DNA of 64,000 nt from positions 124,001 to 188,000 of the forward strand of contig NW_027479029.1 of NCBI RefSeq assembly GCF_051014685.1, read 5' to 3'. The stretch is from Ptiloglossa arizonensis. Lineage: Eukaryota > Arthropoda > Insecta > Hymenoptera > Colletidae. Position numbers and translations under genes: made by a program. Shown piece after piece: positions 1 to 12,100 of this stretch (positions within the stretch are counted from its first letter, which is position 1; every line of letters starts with the position of its first letter). The notes below the pieces were generated by a model. It searched no databases, was not told the origin of the DNA, and saw only the letters and a list, made by a program, of their open reading frames with translations.

Positions 1-887
1 TCTTCCAACTCCCATATCTCGCGAACGGATTGACCTAACCCAAAAAATTCCTATTGCATCTGAAAGTAGAAACTCGCCCGATTACAACGGTATTTCTATT
101 TATTCCCTAGGCCATTCTGGTTAAGCGTTTGGAGCAGCAGAATAGCGAAAATTTTTTTGCCTTCTCAACCATTTCTTGGCTTCAAAGTCCCATATCTCGC
201 GAACGGATTGACCTAACCCAAAAATTCCTATTGCATCTGAAAGTAGAAACTAGCCCGATTACAAGGGTATGTGTATTTTTTCCCTAGGCCATTCTGGTTA
301 AGCGTCTGAAGCAGCAGAATTGCGAAAAATTTTTTGCCTTCTCAACCATTTCTTAGCTTCAAACTCCCAAATCTCGCGAACGGATTGACGTCACCCAAAA
401 ATTCCTGTTGCATCTGAAAGTAGAAACTCGCCCGATTACAACGGTATGTGTATTTTTTCCCTAGGCCATTCTGGTTAAGCGTTTGGAGCAGCGGAATTGC
501 GAAAAATTTTTTGCCTTCTCAACGATTTCTTGTCTTCAAACTCCCATATCTCGCGAACGGATTGACCTAACCCAAAAATTCCTATTGCATCTGAAAGTAG
601 AAACTCGCCCCATTACAACGGTATGTGTATTTTTTCCCTAGGCCGTTCTGGTTAAGCGTTTGGAGCAGCAGAATTGCGAAAAATTTCTTGCCTTCTCAAC
701 CATTTCTTGGCTTCAAACTCCCATATCTCGCGAACGGATTGACCTAACCCAAAAATTCCTATGGCATCTGAAAGTCAAAACTCACCCGATTACAACGGTA
801 TGTGTATTTTTTCCCTAGGCCATTCTGGTTAAGCGTTCGGAGCAGCAGAATTGCGAAAAATTTTTTGCCTTCTCTACCATTTCTTGT

Positions 888-1064
888 CTTCAAACTCCCA
901 TATCTCGCGAACGGATTGACCTAACCCAAAAATTCCTATTGCATCTGAAAGTAGAAACTCGCCCGATTACAACGGTATGTGTATTTTTTCCCTAGGCCAT
1001 TCTGGTTAAGCGTTTGGAGCAGCAGAATTGCGAAAAATTTTTTGCCTTCTCAACCATTTCTTGG
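888..1064 (+). repeat. Reference 177 bp monomer
   Basis: This copy is close to the left-end consensus. It is exactly 177 bp (3 x 59) with 74 G+C (41.8%) and 8 CpG, near the count expected from its base composition. Inside it, a TCGCGA palindrome lies at monomer positions 18-23 and a CCTAGG palindrome at 104-109. A CENP-B-box-like 17-mer lies at 74-90. A 16 bp near-palindrome with one mismatched pair, GCGAAAAATTTTTTGC, lies at 143-158. The TAG inside CCTAGG is the only stop in the longest plus-strand frame, which runs through CTGAAAGTAGAAACT. Confidence 0.95.
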
Positions 1065-1249
1065 CTTCAAAGTCCCATATCTCGCGAACGGATTGACCTA
1101 ACCCAAAAATTCCGATTGCATCTGAAAGTAGAAACTCGCCCGATTACAACGGCATGTGTATTTTTTCCCTAGGCCATTCTGGTTAAGCGTTTGGAGCAGC
1201 AGAATTGCGAAAAATTTTTTGCCTTCTCAACCATTTCTTGGCTTCAAAG

Positions 1250-1771
1250 TCCCATATCTCGCGAACGGATTGACCTAACCCAAAAATTCCTATGGCATCT
1301 GAAAGTCGGAACTCACCCGATTACAACGGTATGTGTATTTTCTCCCTAGGCCATTCTGGTTAAGCGTTTGGAGCAGCAGAATTGCGAAAAATTTGTTGTC
1401 TTCTCAACCATTTCTTAGCTTCAAACTCCCATATTTCGCGAACGGATTGACGTAACCCAGAAGTTCCTGCTGCGTCTGAAAGTAGAAACTCGCCCGATTA
1501 CAACGGTATGTGTATTTTTTCCCTAGGCCATTCTGGTTAAGCGTTTGGAGCAGCAGAATTGTGAAAGATTTTTTGCCTTCTCTACCATTTCTTGGCTTCA
1601 AACTCCCATATCTCGCGAACGGATTGACCTAACCCAAAAATTCCTATTGCATCTGAAAGTAGAAACTCGCCCGATTACAACGGTATGTGTATTTTTTCCC
1701 TAGGCTATTCTGCTTAAGCGTTTGGAGCAGCAGAATTGCGAAAAATTTTTTGCCTTCTCAACCATTTCTTG
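1250..1771 (+). repeat. 3-monomer cassette, first of three copies
   Basis: This ~522 bp stretch recurs at 2135-2656 (885 bp later) and 3551-4072 (1416 bp after that). It is marked by TATGGCATCTGAAAGTCGGA, TATTTTCTCCC and ATATTTCGCG. The three copies look identical by eye, including the recurring 65-codon minus-strand open frame (1404-1601 in this copy), which is why that frame appears three times. Its limits are where the flanking monomers stop matching. Confidence 0.85.
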
Positions 1772-1884
1772 GTTTCAAACTCCCATATCTCGCGAACGGA
1801 TTGACCTAACCCAAAAATTCCTGTTGCATCTGAAAGTAGAAGCTCGTCCGATTACAACGGTATGTGAATTTTTTCCCTAGGCCA

Positions 1885-3300
1885 TTCTGGTTAAGCGCGT
1901 GGAGCAGCAGAATTGCGAAAAATGTTTTGCCTTCTCAACCATTTCTTGGCTTCAAACTCCCATATCTCGCGAACGGATTGACCTAACCCAAAAATTCCTA
2001 TTGCATCTGAAAGTAGAAACTCGCCCGATTACAGCGGTATGTGTATTTTTTCCCTAGGCCATTCTTGTTAAGCGTTTGGAGCAGCAGAATTGCGAAATAT
2101 GTTTTGCCTTCTCAACCATTTCTTGGCTTCAAACTCCCATATCTCGCGAACGGATTGACCTAACCCAAAAATTCCTATGGCATCTGAAAGTCGGAACTCA
2201 CCCGATTACAACGGTATGTGTATTTTCTCCCTAGGCCATTCTGGTTAAGCGTTTGGAGCAGCAGAATTGCGAAAAATTTGTTGTCTTCTCAACCATTTCT
2301 TAGCTTCAAACTCCCATATTTCGCGAACGGATTGACGTAACCCAGAAGTTCCTGCTGCGTCTGAAAGTAGAAACTCGCCCGATTACAACGGTATGTGTAT
2401 TTTTTCCCTAGGCCATTCTGGTTAAGCGTTTGGAGCAGCAGAATTGTGAAAGATTTTTTGCCTTCTCTACCATTTCTTGGCTTCAAACTCCCATATCTCG
2501 CGAACGGATTGACCTAACCCAAAAATTCCTATTGCATCTGAAAGTAGAAACTCGCCCGATTACAACGGTATGTGTATTTTTTCCCTAGGCTATTCTGCTT
2601 AAGCGTTTGGAGCAGCAGAATTGCGAAAAATTTTTTGCCTTCTCAACCATTTCTTAGCTTCAAACTCCCATATCTCGCGAACGGATTGACCTAACCCAAA
2701 AATTCCTATTGCATCTGAAAGTAGAAACTCGCCCGATTACAACGGTACGTGTATTTTTCCCTTAGGCCATTCTGGTTAAGCGATTGGAGCAGCAGAATTG
2801 CGAAAAATTTTTTGCCTTCTCAACCATTTCTTGGCTTCAAACTCCCATATCTCGCGAACGGATTGACCTAACTCAAAAATTCCTGTTCCGTCTGAAAGTA
2901 GAAACTCTCCCGATTACAACGGTATGTGTATTTTTTCTCTAGCCCATTCTGGTTAAGCGTTTGGCGCAGCAGAATTGCGAAAAATTTGTTGTCTTCTCAA
3001 CCATTTCTTAGCTTCAAAGTCCCATACCTCGCGAACGGATTGACCAAACCCAAAAATTCCTGCTGCGTCTGAAAGTAGAAACTCGCCCGATTACAAGGAT
3101 ATGCGTATTTTTTCCCTAGGCCATTCTGGTTAAGCGTTTGGAGCAGCAGAATTGCGAAAAATGTTTTGCCTTCTCAACCATTTCTTGGCTTCAAACTCCC
3201 ATATCTCGCGAACGGATTGATCAAACCCAGAAGTTCCTGCTGCGTCTGATAGTGGAAACTCACCCGATTACAACGATATGCGTATTTTTTCCCTAGACCA
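1885..3300 (+). repeat. 8-monomer repeat unit, copy 1 (1416 bp)
   Basis: From AGCGCGTGG at about 1885 the sequence matches that starting at about 3301, at an offset of exactly 1416 bp (8 x 177). Rare variants are shared monomer by monomer: the AAATATGTTTTGCC copy, the TATTTTCTCCC copy, GGTACGTGTATTTTTCCCTT and TTTTCTCTAGCCC. This is a young tandem duplication of eight monomers, embedded in more varied neighbours. Confidence 0.9.
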
Positions 3301-4631
3301 TTCTGGTTAAGCGCGTGGAGCAGCAGAATTGCGAAAAATGTTTTGCCTTCTCAACCATTTCTTGGCTTCAAACTCCCATATCTCGCGAACGGATTGACCT
3401 AACCCAAAAATTCCTATTGCATCTGAAAGTAGAAACTCGCCCGATTACAGCGGTATGTGTATTTTTTCCCTAGGCCATTCTTGTTAAGCGTTTGGAGCAG
3501 CAGAATTGCGAAATATGTTTTGCCTTCTCAACCATTTCTTGGCTTCAAACTCCCATATCTCGCGAACGGATTGACCTAACCCAAAAATTCCTATGGCATC
3601 TGAAAGTCGGAACTCACCCGATTACAACGGTATGTGTATTTTCTCCCTAGGCCATTCTGGTTAAGCGTTTGGAGCAGCAGAATTGCGAAAAATTTGTTGT
3701 CTTCTCAACCATTTCTTAGCTTCAAACTCCCATATTTCGCGAACGGATTGACGTAACCCAGAAGTTCCTGCTGCGTCTGAAAGTAGAAACTCGCCCGATT
3801 ACAACGGTATGTGTATTTTTTCCCTAGGCCATTCTGGTTAAGCGTTTGGAGCAGCAGAATTGTGAAAGATTTTTTGCCTTCTCTACCATTTCTTGGCTTC
3901 AAACTCCCATATCTCGCGAACGGATTGACCTAACCCAAAAATTCCTATTGCATCTGAAAGTAGAAACTCGCCCGATTACAACGGTATGTGTATTTTTTCC
4001 CTAGGCTATTCTGCTTAAGCGTTTGGAGCAGCAGAATTGCGAAAAATTTTTTGCCTTCTCAACCATTTCTTAGCTTCAAACTCCCATATCTCGCGAACGG
4101 ATTGACCTAACCCAAAAATTCCTATTGCATCTGAAAGTAGAAACTCGCCCGATTACAACGGTACGTGTATTTTTCCCTTAGGCCATTCTGGTTAAGCGAT
4201 TGGAGCAGCAGAATTGCGAAAAATTTTTTGCCTTCTCAACCATTTCTTGGCTTCAAACTCCCATATCTCGCGAACGGATTGACCTAACTCAAAAATTCCT
4301 GTTCCGTCTGAAAGTAGAAACTCTCCCGATTACAACGGTATGTGTATTTTTTCTCTAGCCCATTCTGGTTAAGCGTTTGGCGCAGCAGAATTGCGAAAAA
4401 TTTGTTGTCTTCTCAACCATTTCTTAGCTTCAAAGTCCCATACCTCGCGAACGGATTGACCAAACCCAAAAATTCCTGCTGCGTCTGAAAGTAGAAACTC
4501 GCCCGATTACAAGGATATGCGTATTTTTTCCCTAGGCCATTCTGGTTAAGCGTTTGGAGCAGCAGAATTGCGAAAAATGTTTTGCCTTCTCAACCATTTC
4601 TTGGCTTCAAACTCCCATATCTCGCGAACGG
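3301..4631 (+). repeat. 8-monomer repeat unit, copy 2 (incomplete)
   Basis: This is the second tandem copy of the 1416 bp unit at 1885-3300. The match ends at 4632, where GGACGGACCCAACCC replaces the GGATTGATCAAACCC of the first copy, so the last half-monomer is missing or replaced. I saw no difference between the two copies over the ~1.33 kb I compared, although neighbouring monomers differ from each other at many sites. Confidence 0.88.
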
Positions 4632-5306
4632 ACGGACCCAACCCAAAAATTCCTATTGCATCTGAAAGTAGAAACTCGCCCGATTACAGCGGTATGTGTA
4701 TTTTTTCCCTAGGCCATTCTGGTTAAGCGCTTGAAGCAGCAGAATAGCGAACAATTTTTTGCCTTCTCAACCATTTCTTGGCTTCAAACTCCCATATCTC
4801 GCGAACGGATAGACCTAACCCAAAAATTCCTCTTGCGTGTGAAAGTAGAAACTCGCCCGATTACAACGGTAGGTGTATTTTTTCCCTAGCCCATTCTGGT
4901 TAAGCGTTTGGAGCAGCAGAAGTGCGAAAAATTTGTTGTCTTCTTAACCATTTCTTAGCTTCAAACTCCCATATCTCGCGAACGGATTGACCTAACCCAA
5001 AAATTCCTACTGCATCTAAAAGTAGAAACTCGCCCGATTACAACGGTATGTGTATTTTTTCCCTAGGCCATTCTGGTTAAGCGTTTGGAGCAGCAGAATT
5101 GCGAAAAATTTTTTGCCTTCTCAACCATTTCTTCGCTTCAAACTCCCATATCTCGCGAACGGATACACCTAACCCAAAAATTCCTGTTGCGTGTGAAAGT
5201 AGAAACTCGCCCGATTACAACGGTATGTGTATTTTTTCCCTAGGGCATTCTGGTTAAGCGTTTGGATCAGCAGAATTGCGAAAAATTGTATGCCGTCTCA
5301 ACCGTT

Positions 5307-6145
5307 TCTTGGCTTCAAACTCCCATATCTCGCGAACGGACTGACCCAACCCAAAAATTCCTATTGCATCTGAAAGTAGAAACTCGCCCGATTACAGCGG
5401 TATGTGTATTTTTTCCCTGCGCAATTCTGGTTAAGCGTTTGGAGCAGCAGAATTGCGAAAATTTTTTTGCCTTCTCAACCATTTCTTGGCTTCAAACTCC
5501 CATATCGCGCGAACGGACTGACCAGTCCCAAAAATTCCTATTGCATCTGAAAGTAGAAACTCGCCCGATTACAACGGTATGTGTATTTTTTCCCTAGGCC
5601 ATTCTGGTTAAGCGCGTGGAGCAGCAGAATTGCGAAAAATGTTTTGCCTTCTCAACCATTTCTTGGCTTCAAACTCCCATATCTCGCGAACGGATTGACC
5701 TAACCCAAAAATTCCTATTGCATCTGAAAGTAGAAACTCGCCCGATTACAGCGGTATGTGTATTTTTTCCCTAGGCCATTCTGGTTAAGCGTTTGGAGCA
5801 GCAGAATTGCGAAATATGTTTTGCCTTCTCAACCATTTCTTGGCTTCAAACTCCCATATCTCGCGAACGGACTGACCCAACCCAAAAATTCCTATTGCAT
5901 CTGAAAGTAGAAACTCGCCCGATTACAGCGGTATGTGTATTTTTTCCCTGCGCAATTCTGGTTAAGCGTTTGGAGCAGCAGAATTGCGAAAATTTTTTTG
6001 CCTTCTCAACCATTTCTTGGCTTCAAACTCCCATATCGCGCGAACGGACTGACCAGTCCCAAAAATTCCTATTGCATCTGAAAGTAGAAACTCGCCCGAT
6101 TACAACGGTATGTGTATTTTTTCCCTAGGCCATTCTGGTTAAGCG
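5307..6145 (+). repeat. 3-monomer tandem duplication with stop-loss monomer
   Basis: The segment 5307-5614 recurs at 5838-6145, 531 bp (3 x 177) later. Both copies carry a monomer in which CCCTGCGCAATTC (near 5416 and 5947) replaces CCCTAGGCCATTC. This removes the only stop in the plus frame, so an open frame of 111 codons spans nearly two monomers at 5262-5597 and again at 5793-6128. I read these as consequences of the substitution and not as genes: there is no distinct codon pattern or upstream signal, and the rest of each frame is standard satellite. Confidence 0.85.
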
Positions 6146-9100
6146 TTTGGAGCAGCAGAATTGCGAAAAATTTTTTGCCTTCTCAACCATTTCTTGGCTT
6201 CAAACTCCCATATCTCGCGAACGGATTGACCAAACCCAGAAGTTCCTGCTGCGTCTGAAAGTAGAAACTCACCCGATTACAACGATATGCGTATTTTTTC
6301 CCTAGGCCATTCTGGTAAAGCGTTTGGAGCAGCAGAATTGCGAAAAATGTTTTGCCTTCTCAACCATTTCTTGGTTTCAAACTCCCATATCTCGCGAACG
6401 GATTGACCTAACCCAAAAATTCCTGTTGCATCTGAAAGTAGAAGCTCGTCCGATTACAACGGTATGTGAATTTTTTCCCTAGGCCATTCTGGTTAAGCGC
6501 GTGGAGCAGCAGAATTGCGAAAAATTTTTTGCCTTCTCAACCATTTCTTGGCTTCAAACTCCCATATTTCGCGAACGGATTGACCTAACCCAAAAATTCC
6601 TGTTGCGTCTGAAAGTAGAAACTCGCCCGATTACAACGGTATGTGAATTTTTTCCCTAGGCCATTCTGGTTAAGCGTTTGGAGCAGCAGTAGTGCGAAAA
6701 ATTTGTTGTCTTCTTTACCATTTCTTGGCTTCAAACTCCCATATCTCGCGAACGGATTGACCTAACCCAAAAATTCTTGTTGCATCTGAAAGAAGAAACT
6801 CGCCCGATTACCACGGTATGTGTATTTTTTCCCTAGGCCATTCTGGTTAAGCGTTTGGATCAGCAGAATTGCGAAAAATTGTATGCCTTCTCAACCATTT
6901 CTTGGCTTCAAACTCCCATATCTCGCGAACGGATAGACATAACCCAAAAATTCCTGTTGCGTGTGAAAGTAGAAACTCTCCCGATTACAACGGTGTGTGT
7001 ATTTTTTCCGTAGCCCATTCTGGTTAAGCGTTTGGCGCAGCAGAATTGCGAAAAATTTGTTGTCTTCTCAACCATTTCTTAGCTTCAAAGTCCCATATCT
7101 CGCGAACGGATTGACCTAACCCAAAAATTCCTCTTGCATCTGAAAGTAGAAACTCGCCCGATTACAACGGTATGTGTATTTTTTCCCTAGGCCATTCTGG
7201 TTAAGCGTTTGGAGCAGCAGAAGTGCGAAAAATTTGTTGTCTTCATAACCATTTCTTAGCTTCAAATTCCCATATCTCGCGAACGGATTGACCTAACCCA
7301 AAAATTCCTATTGCATCTGAAAGTAGAAACTCGCCCGATTACAACGGTACGTGTATTTTTCCCTTAGGCCATTCTGGTTAAGCGATTGGAGCAGCAGAAG
7401 TGCGAAAAATTTATTGTCTTGTCCACCATTTCTTACCTTGAAAGTCCCATATCTCGCGAACGGATTGACCTTACCCAAAAATTCCTATTGCATCTGAAAG
7501 TAGAAACTCGCCCGATTACAGCGGTATGTGTATTTTTTCCCTAGGCCATTCGGGTTAAGCGTTTGCAGCAGCAGAAGTGCGAAAAATTTGTTGTCTTCTT
7601 AACCATTTCTTAGCTTCAAACTCCCATATCTCGCGAACGGATTGACCTAACCCAAAAATTCCTATTGCATCTGAAAGTAGAAACTCGCCCGATTACAACG
7701 GTATGTGTATTTTTTCCCTATGCCATTCTGGTTAAGCGTTTGGAGCAGCAGAATTGCGAAAAATTTTTTGCCTTCTCAACCATTTCTTGGCCTCAAACTC
7801 CCATATCTTGCGAACGGATTGACCTAACCCAAAAATTCCTGTTGCGTCTGAAAGTAGAAACACGCCCGATTACAACGGTATGTGTATTTTTTCCCTAGGC
7901 CATCCTGGTTAAGCGTTTGGAGCAGCAGTATTGCGAAATATTTGTTGTCTTCTTTACCATTTCTTAGCTTCAAACTCCCATATCTCGCGAACGGATTGAC
8001 CTAACCCAAAAATTCTTGTTGCATCTGAAAGAAGAAACTCGCCCGATTACAGCGGTATGTGTATTTTTTCCCTAGGCCATTCTGGTTAAGCGTTTGGAGC
8101 AGCAGAATAGCGAAAAATTGTTTGCCTTCTCAACCATTTCTTGGCTTCAAACACCCATTTCTCGCGAACGGATTGACCTAACCCAAAAATTCCTGTTGGG
8201 TCTGAAAGTAGAAACTCGCCCGATTACAACGGTATGTGTATTTCTTCCCTAGGCCATTCTGGTTAAGCGTTTGGAGCAGCAGAATTGCGAAAAATTTTTT
8301 GCCTTCTCAACCATTTCTTGGCTTCAAACTCCCATATCTCGCGAACGGATTGATCAAACCCAGAAGTTCCTGCTGCGTCTGAAAGTAGAAACTCACCCGA
8401 TTACAACGATATGCGTATTTTTTCCCTAGGCCATTCTGGTTAAGCGTTTGGAGCAGCAGAATTGCGAAAAATGTTTTGCCTTCTCAACAATTTCTTGGTT
8501 TCAAACTCCCATATCTCGCGAACGGATTGACCTAACCCAAAAATTCCTATTGCATCTGAAAGTAGAAACTCGCCCGATTACAGCGGTATGTGTATCTTTT
8601 CCCTAGGCAATTCTGGTTAAGCGTTAGGAGCAGCAGAATTGCGAAAAATTTTTTGCCTTCTCAACCATTTCTTGGCTTCAAACTCCCATATCTCGCGAAC
8701 GGATTGACGTAACCCAAAAATTCCTGTTGCATCTGAAAGTAGAAACTCGTCCGATTACAGCGGTATGTGTATTTTTTCCCTTAGGCCATTCTGGTTAAGC
8801 GTGTGGAGCAGCAGAATTGCGAAAAATTTTTTGCCTTCTCAACCATTTCTTGGCTTCAAACTACCATATCTCGCGAACGGATTGACCTAACCCAAAAATT
8901 CCTGTTGCGTCTGAAAGTAGAAACTCGCCCGATTACAACGGTATGTGTATTTTTTCCCTAGGCCATTCTGGTTAAGCGTTTGGAGCAGCAGTAGTGCGAA
9001 AAATTTGTTATCTTCTTTACCATTTCTTAGCTTCAAACTCCCATATCTCGCGAACGGATTGACCTAACCCAAAAATTCTTGTTGCATCTGAAAGAAGAAA

Positions 9101-12100
9101 CTCGCCCGATTACAACGGTATGTGTATCTTTTCCCTAGGCCATTCTGGTTAAGCGTTTGGAGCAGCAGAATAGCGAAAAATTGTTTGCCTTCTCAACCAT
9201 TTCTTGGCTTCAAACTCCCATATCTCGCGAACGGATTGACCTAACCCAAAAATTCCTGTTGGGTCTGAAAGTAGAAACTCGCCCGATTACAACGGTATGT
9301 GTATTTCTTCCCTAGGCCATTCTGGTTAAGCGTTTGGAGCAGCAGAATTGCGAAAAATTTTTTGCCTTCTCAACCATTTCTTGGCCTCAAACTCCCATAT
9401 CTCGCGAACGGATTGACCAAACCCAGAAGTTCCTGCTGCGTCTGAAAGTAGAAACTCGCCCGATTACAACGATATGCGTATTTTTTCCCTAGGCCATTCT
9501 GGTTAAGCGTTTGGAGCAGCAGAAGTGCGAAAAATTTGTTGTCTTCTCAATCATTTCTTAGCTTCAAACTCCCATATCTCGCGAACGGATTGACCTAGCC
9601 CAAAAATTCCTGTTGCATCTGAAAGTAGAAACTCGCCCGATTGCAACGGTATGTGTATTTTTTCCCTAGGCCATTCTGGTTAAGCGTTAGGAGCAGCAGA
9701 AGTGCGAAAAAGTTGTTGTCTTCTCAACCATTTCTTAGCTTCAAACTCCCATATCTCGCGAACGGATTGACCAAACCCAGAAGTTCCTGCTGCGTCTGAA
9801 AGTAGAAACTCGCCCGATTACAACGATATGCGTATTTTTTCCCTAGGCCATTCTGGTTAAGCGTTTGGAGCAGCAGAATTGCGAAAAATGTTTTGCCTTC
9901 TCAACCACTTCTTGGCTTCAAACTCCCATATCTCGCGAACGGATTGACCTAACCCAAAAATTCCTATTGCATCTGAAAGTAGAAACTCGCCCGATTACAG
10001 CGGTATGTGTATTCTTTCCCTAGGCAATTCTGGTTAAGCGTTTGGAGCAGCAGAATTGCGAAAAATTTTTTGCCTTCTCAACCATTTCTTGGCTTCAAAC
10101 TCCCATATCTCGCGAACGGATTGACCTAACCCAAAAACTCCTGTTGCATCTGAAAGTAGAAACTCGTCCGATTACAACGGTATGTGTATTTTTTCCCTAG
10201 GCCATTCTGGTTAAGCGTGTGGAGCAGCAGAATTGCGAAAAATTTTTTGCCTTCTCAACCATTTCTTGGCCTCAAACTCCCATATCTCGCGAACGGATTG
10301 ACCTAACCCAAAAATTCCTGTTGCGTCTGAAAGTAGAAACTCGCCCGATTACAACGGTATGTGTATTTTTTCCCTAGGCCATCCTGGTTAAGCGTTTGGA
10401 GCAGCAGTAGTGCGAAAAATTTGTTGTCTTCTTTACCATTTCTTAGCTTCAAACTCCCATATCTCGCGAACGGATTGACCTAACACAAAAATTCTTGTTG
10501 CATCTGAAAGAAGAAACTCGCCCGATTACAACGGTATGTGTATTTTTTCCCTAGGCCATTCTGGTTAAGCGTTTGGAGCAGCAGAATAGCGAAAAATTGT
10601 TTGCCTTCTCAACCATTTCTTGGCTTCAAACTTCCATTTCTCGCGAACGGATTGATCTAACCCAAAAATTCCTGTTGGGTCTGAAAGTAGAAACTCGCCC
10701 GATTACAACGGTATGTGTATTTCTTCCCTAGGCCATTCTGGTTAAGCGTTTGGAGCAGCAGAATTGCGAAAAATTTTTTGCCTTCTCAACCATTTCTTGG
10801 CTTCAAACTCCCATATCTCGCGAACGGATTGATCAAACCCAGAAGTTCCTGCTGCGTCTGATAGTGGAAACTCACCCGATTACAACGATATACGTATTTT
10901 TTCCCTAGGCCATTCTGGTTAAGCGTTTGGAGCAGCAGAATTGCGAAAAATGTTTTGCCTTCTCAACAATTTCTTGGCTTCAAACTCCCATATCTCGCGA
11001 ACGGATTGACCTAACCCAAAAATTCCTATTGCATCCGAAAGTAGAAACTCGCCCGATTACAGCGGTATGTGTATTTTTTCCCTAGGCAATTCTGGTTAAG
11101 CGTTAGGAGCAGCAGAATTGCGAAAAATTTTTTGCCTTCTCAACCATTTCTTGGCTTCAAACTCCCATATCTCGCGAACGGATTGACTTAACCCAAAAAT
11201 TCCTGTTGCATCTGAAAGTAGAAACTCGTCCGATTACAACGGTATGTGTATTTTTTCCCTTAGGCCATTCTGATTAAGCGTGTGGAGCAGCAGAATTGCG
11301 AAAAATTTTTTGCCTTCTCAACCATTTCTTGGCTTCAAACTCCCATATCTCGCGAACGGATTGACCTAACCCAAAAATTCCGGTTGCGTCTGAAAGTAGA
11401 AACTCGCCCGATTACAACGGTATGTGTATTTTTTCCCTAGGCCATTCTGGTTAAGCGTTTGGAGCAGCAGTAGTGCGAAAAATTTGTTGTCTTCTTTACC
11501 ATTTCTTAGCTTCAAACTCCCATATCTCGCGAACGGATTGACCTAACCCAAAAATTCTTGTTGCATCTGAAAGAAGAAACTCGCCCGATTACAACGGTAT
11601 GTGTATTTTTTCCCTAGGCCATTCTGGTTAAGCGTTTGGAGCAGCAGAATAGCGAAAAATTGTTTGCCTTCTCAACCATTTCTTGGCCTCAAACTCCCAT
11701 ATCTCGCGAACGGATTGACCTAACCCAAAAATTCCTGTTGCGTCTGAAAGTAGAAACTCGCCCGATTACAACGGTATGTGTATTTTTTCCCTAGGCCATC
11801 CTGGTTAAGCGTTTGGAGCAGCAGAGGTGCGAAAAATTTGTTGTCTTCTTTACCATTTCTTAGCTTCAAACTCCCATATCTCGCGAACGGATTGACCTAA
11901 CACAAAAATTCTTGTTGCATCTGAAAGAAGAAACTCGCCCGATTACAACGGTATGTGTATTTTTTCCCTAGGCCATTCTGGTTAAGCGTTTGGAGCAGCA
12001 GAATAGCGAAAAATTGTTTGCCTTCTCAACCATTTCTTGGCTTCAAACTCCCATTTCTCGCGAACGGATTGATCTAACCCAAAAATTCCTGTTGGGTCTG

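Larger units (their letters stand above)
1..8100 (+). repeat. Left mosaic region, A5T6-type monomers
   Basis: Most monomers here end in TTGCGAAAAATTTTTTGCC or the related AAAATGTTTTGCC form, and use GATTGACCTAACCCAAAAA. Other classes appear singly, for example GTGCGAAAAATTTGTTGTC from about 4.9 kb and one TTATTGTCTTG copy near 7.41 kb. Apart from the duplications listed separately, no single multi-monomer period runs through the region. The first copy has an extra A in its A-run (around 47). It reads as an older or less homogenised part of the array, which is an inference. Confidence 0.7.

Noticed and set aside
888..1064. Alpha satellite (171 bp, primate)
   Set aside because: Monomer length and sequence do not fit beyond the short CENP-B-like stretch, and CpG retention and base composition differ.
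5262..6128. 111-codon plus-strand frames as candidate small proteins
   Set aside because: They result from loss of a single TAG stop in two copies of one mutant monomer. The rest of the frame is standard satellite sequence translated through two monomers.
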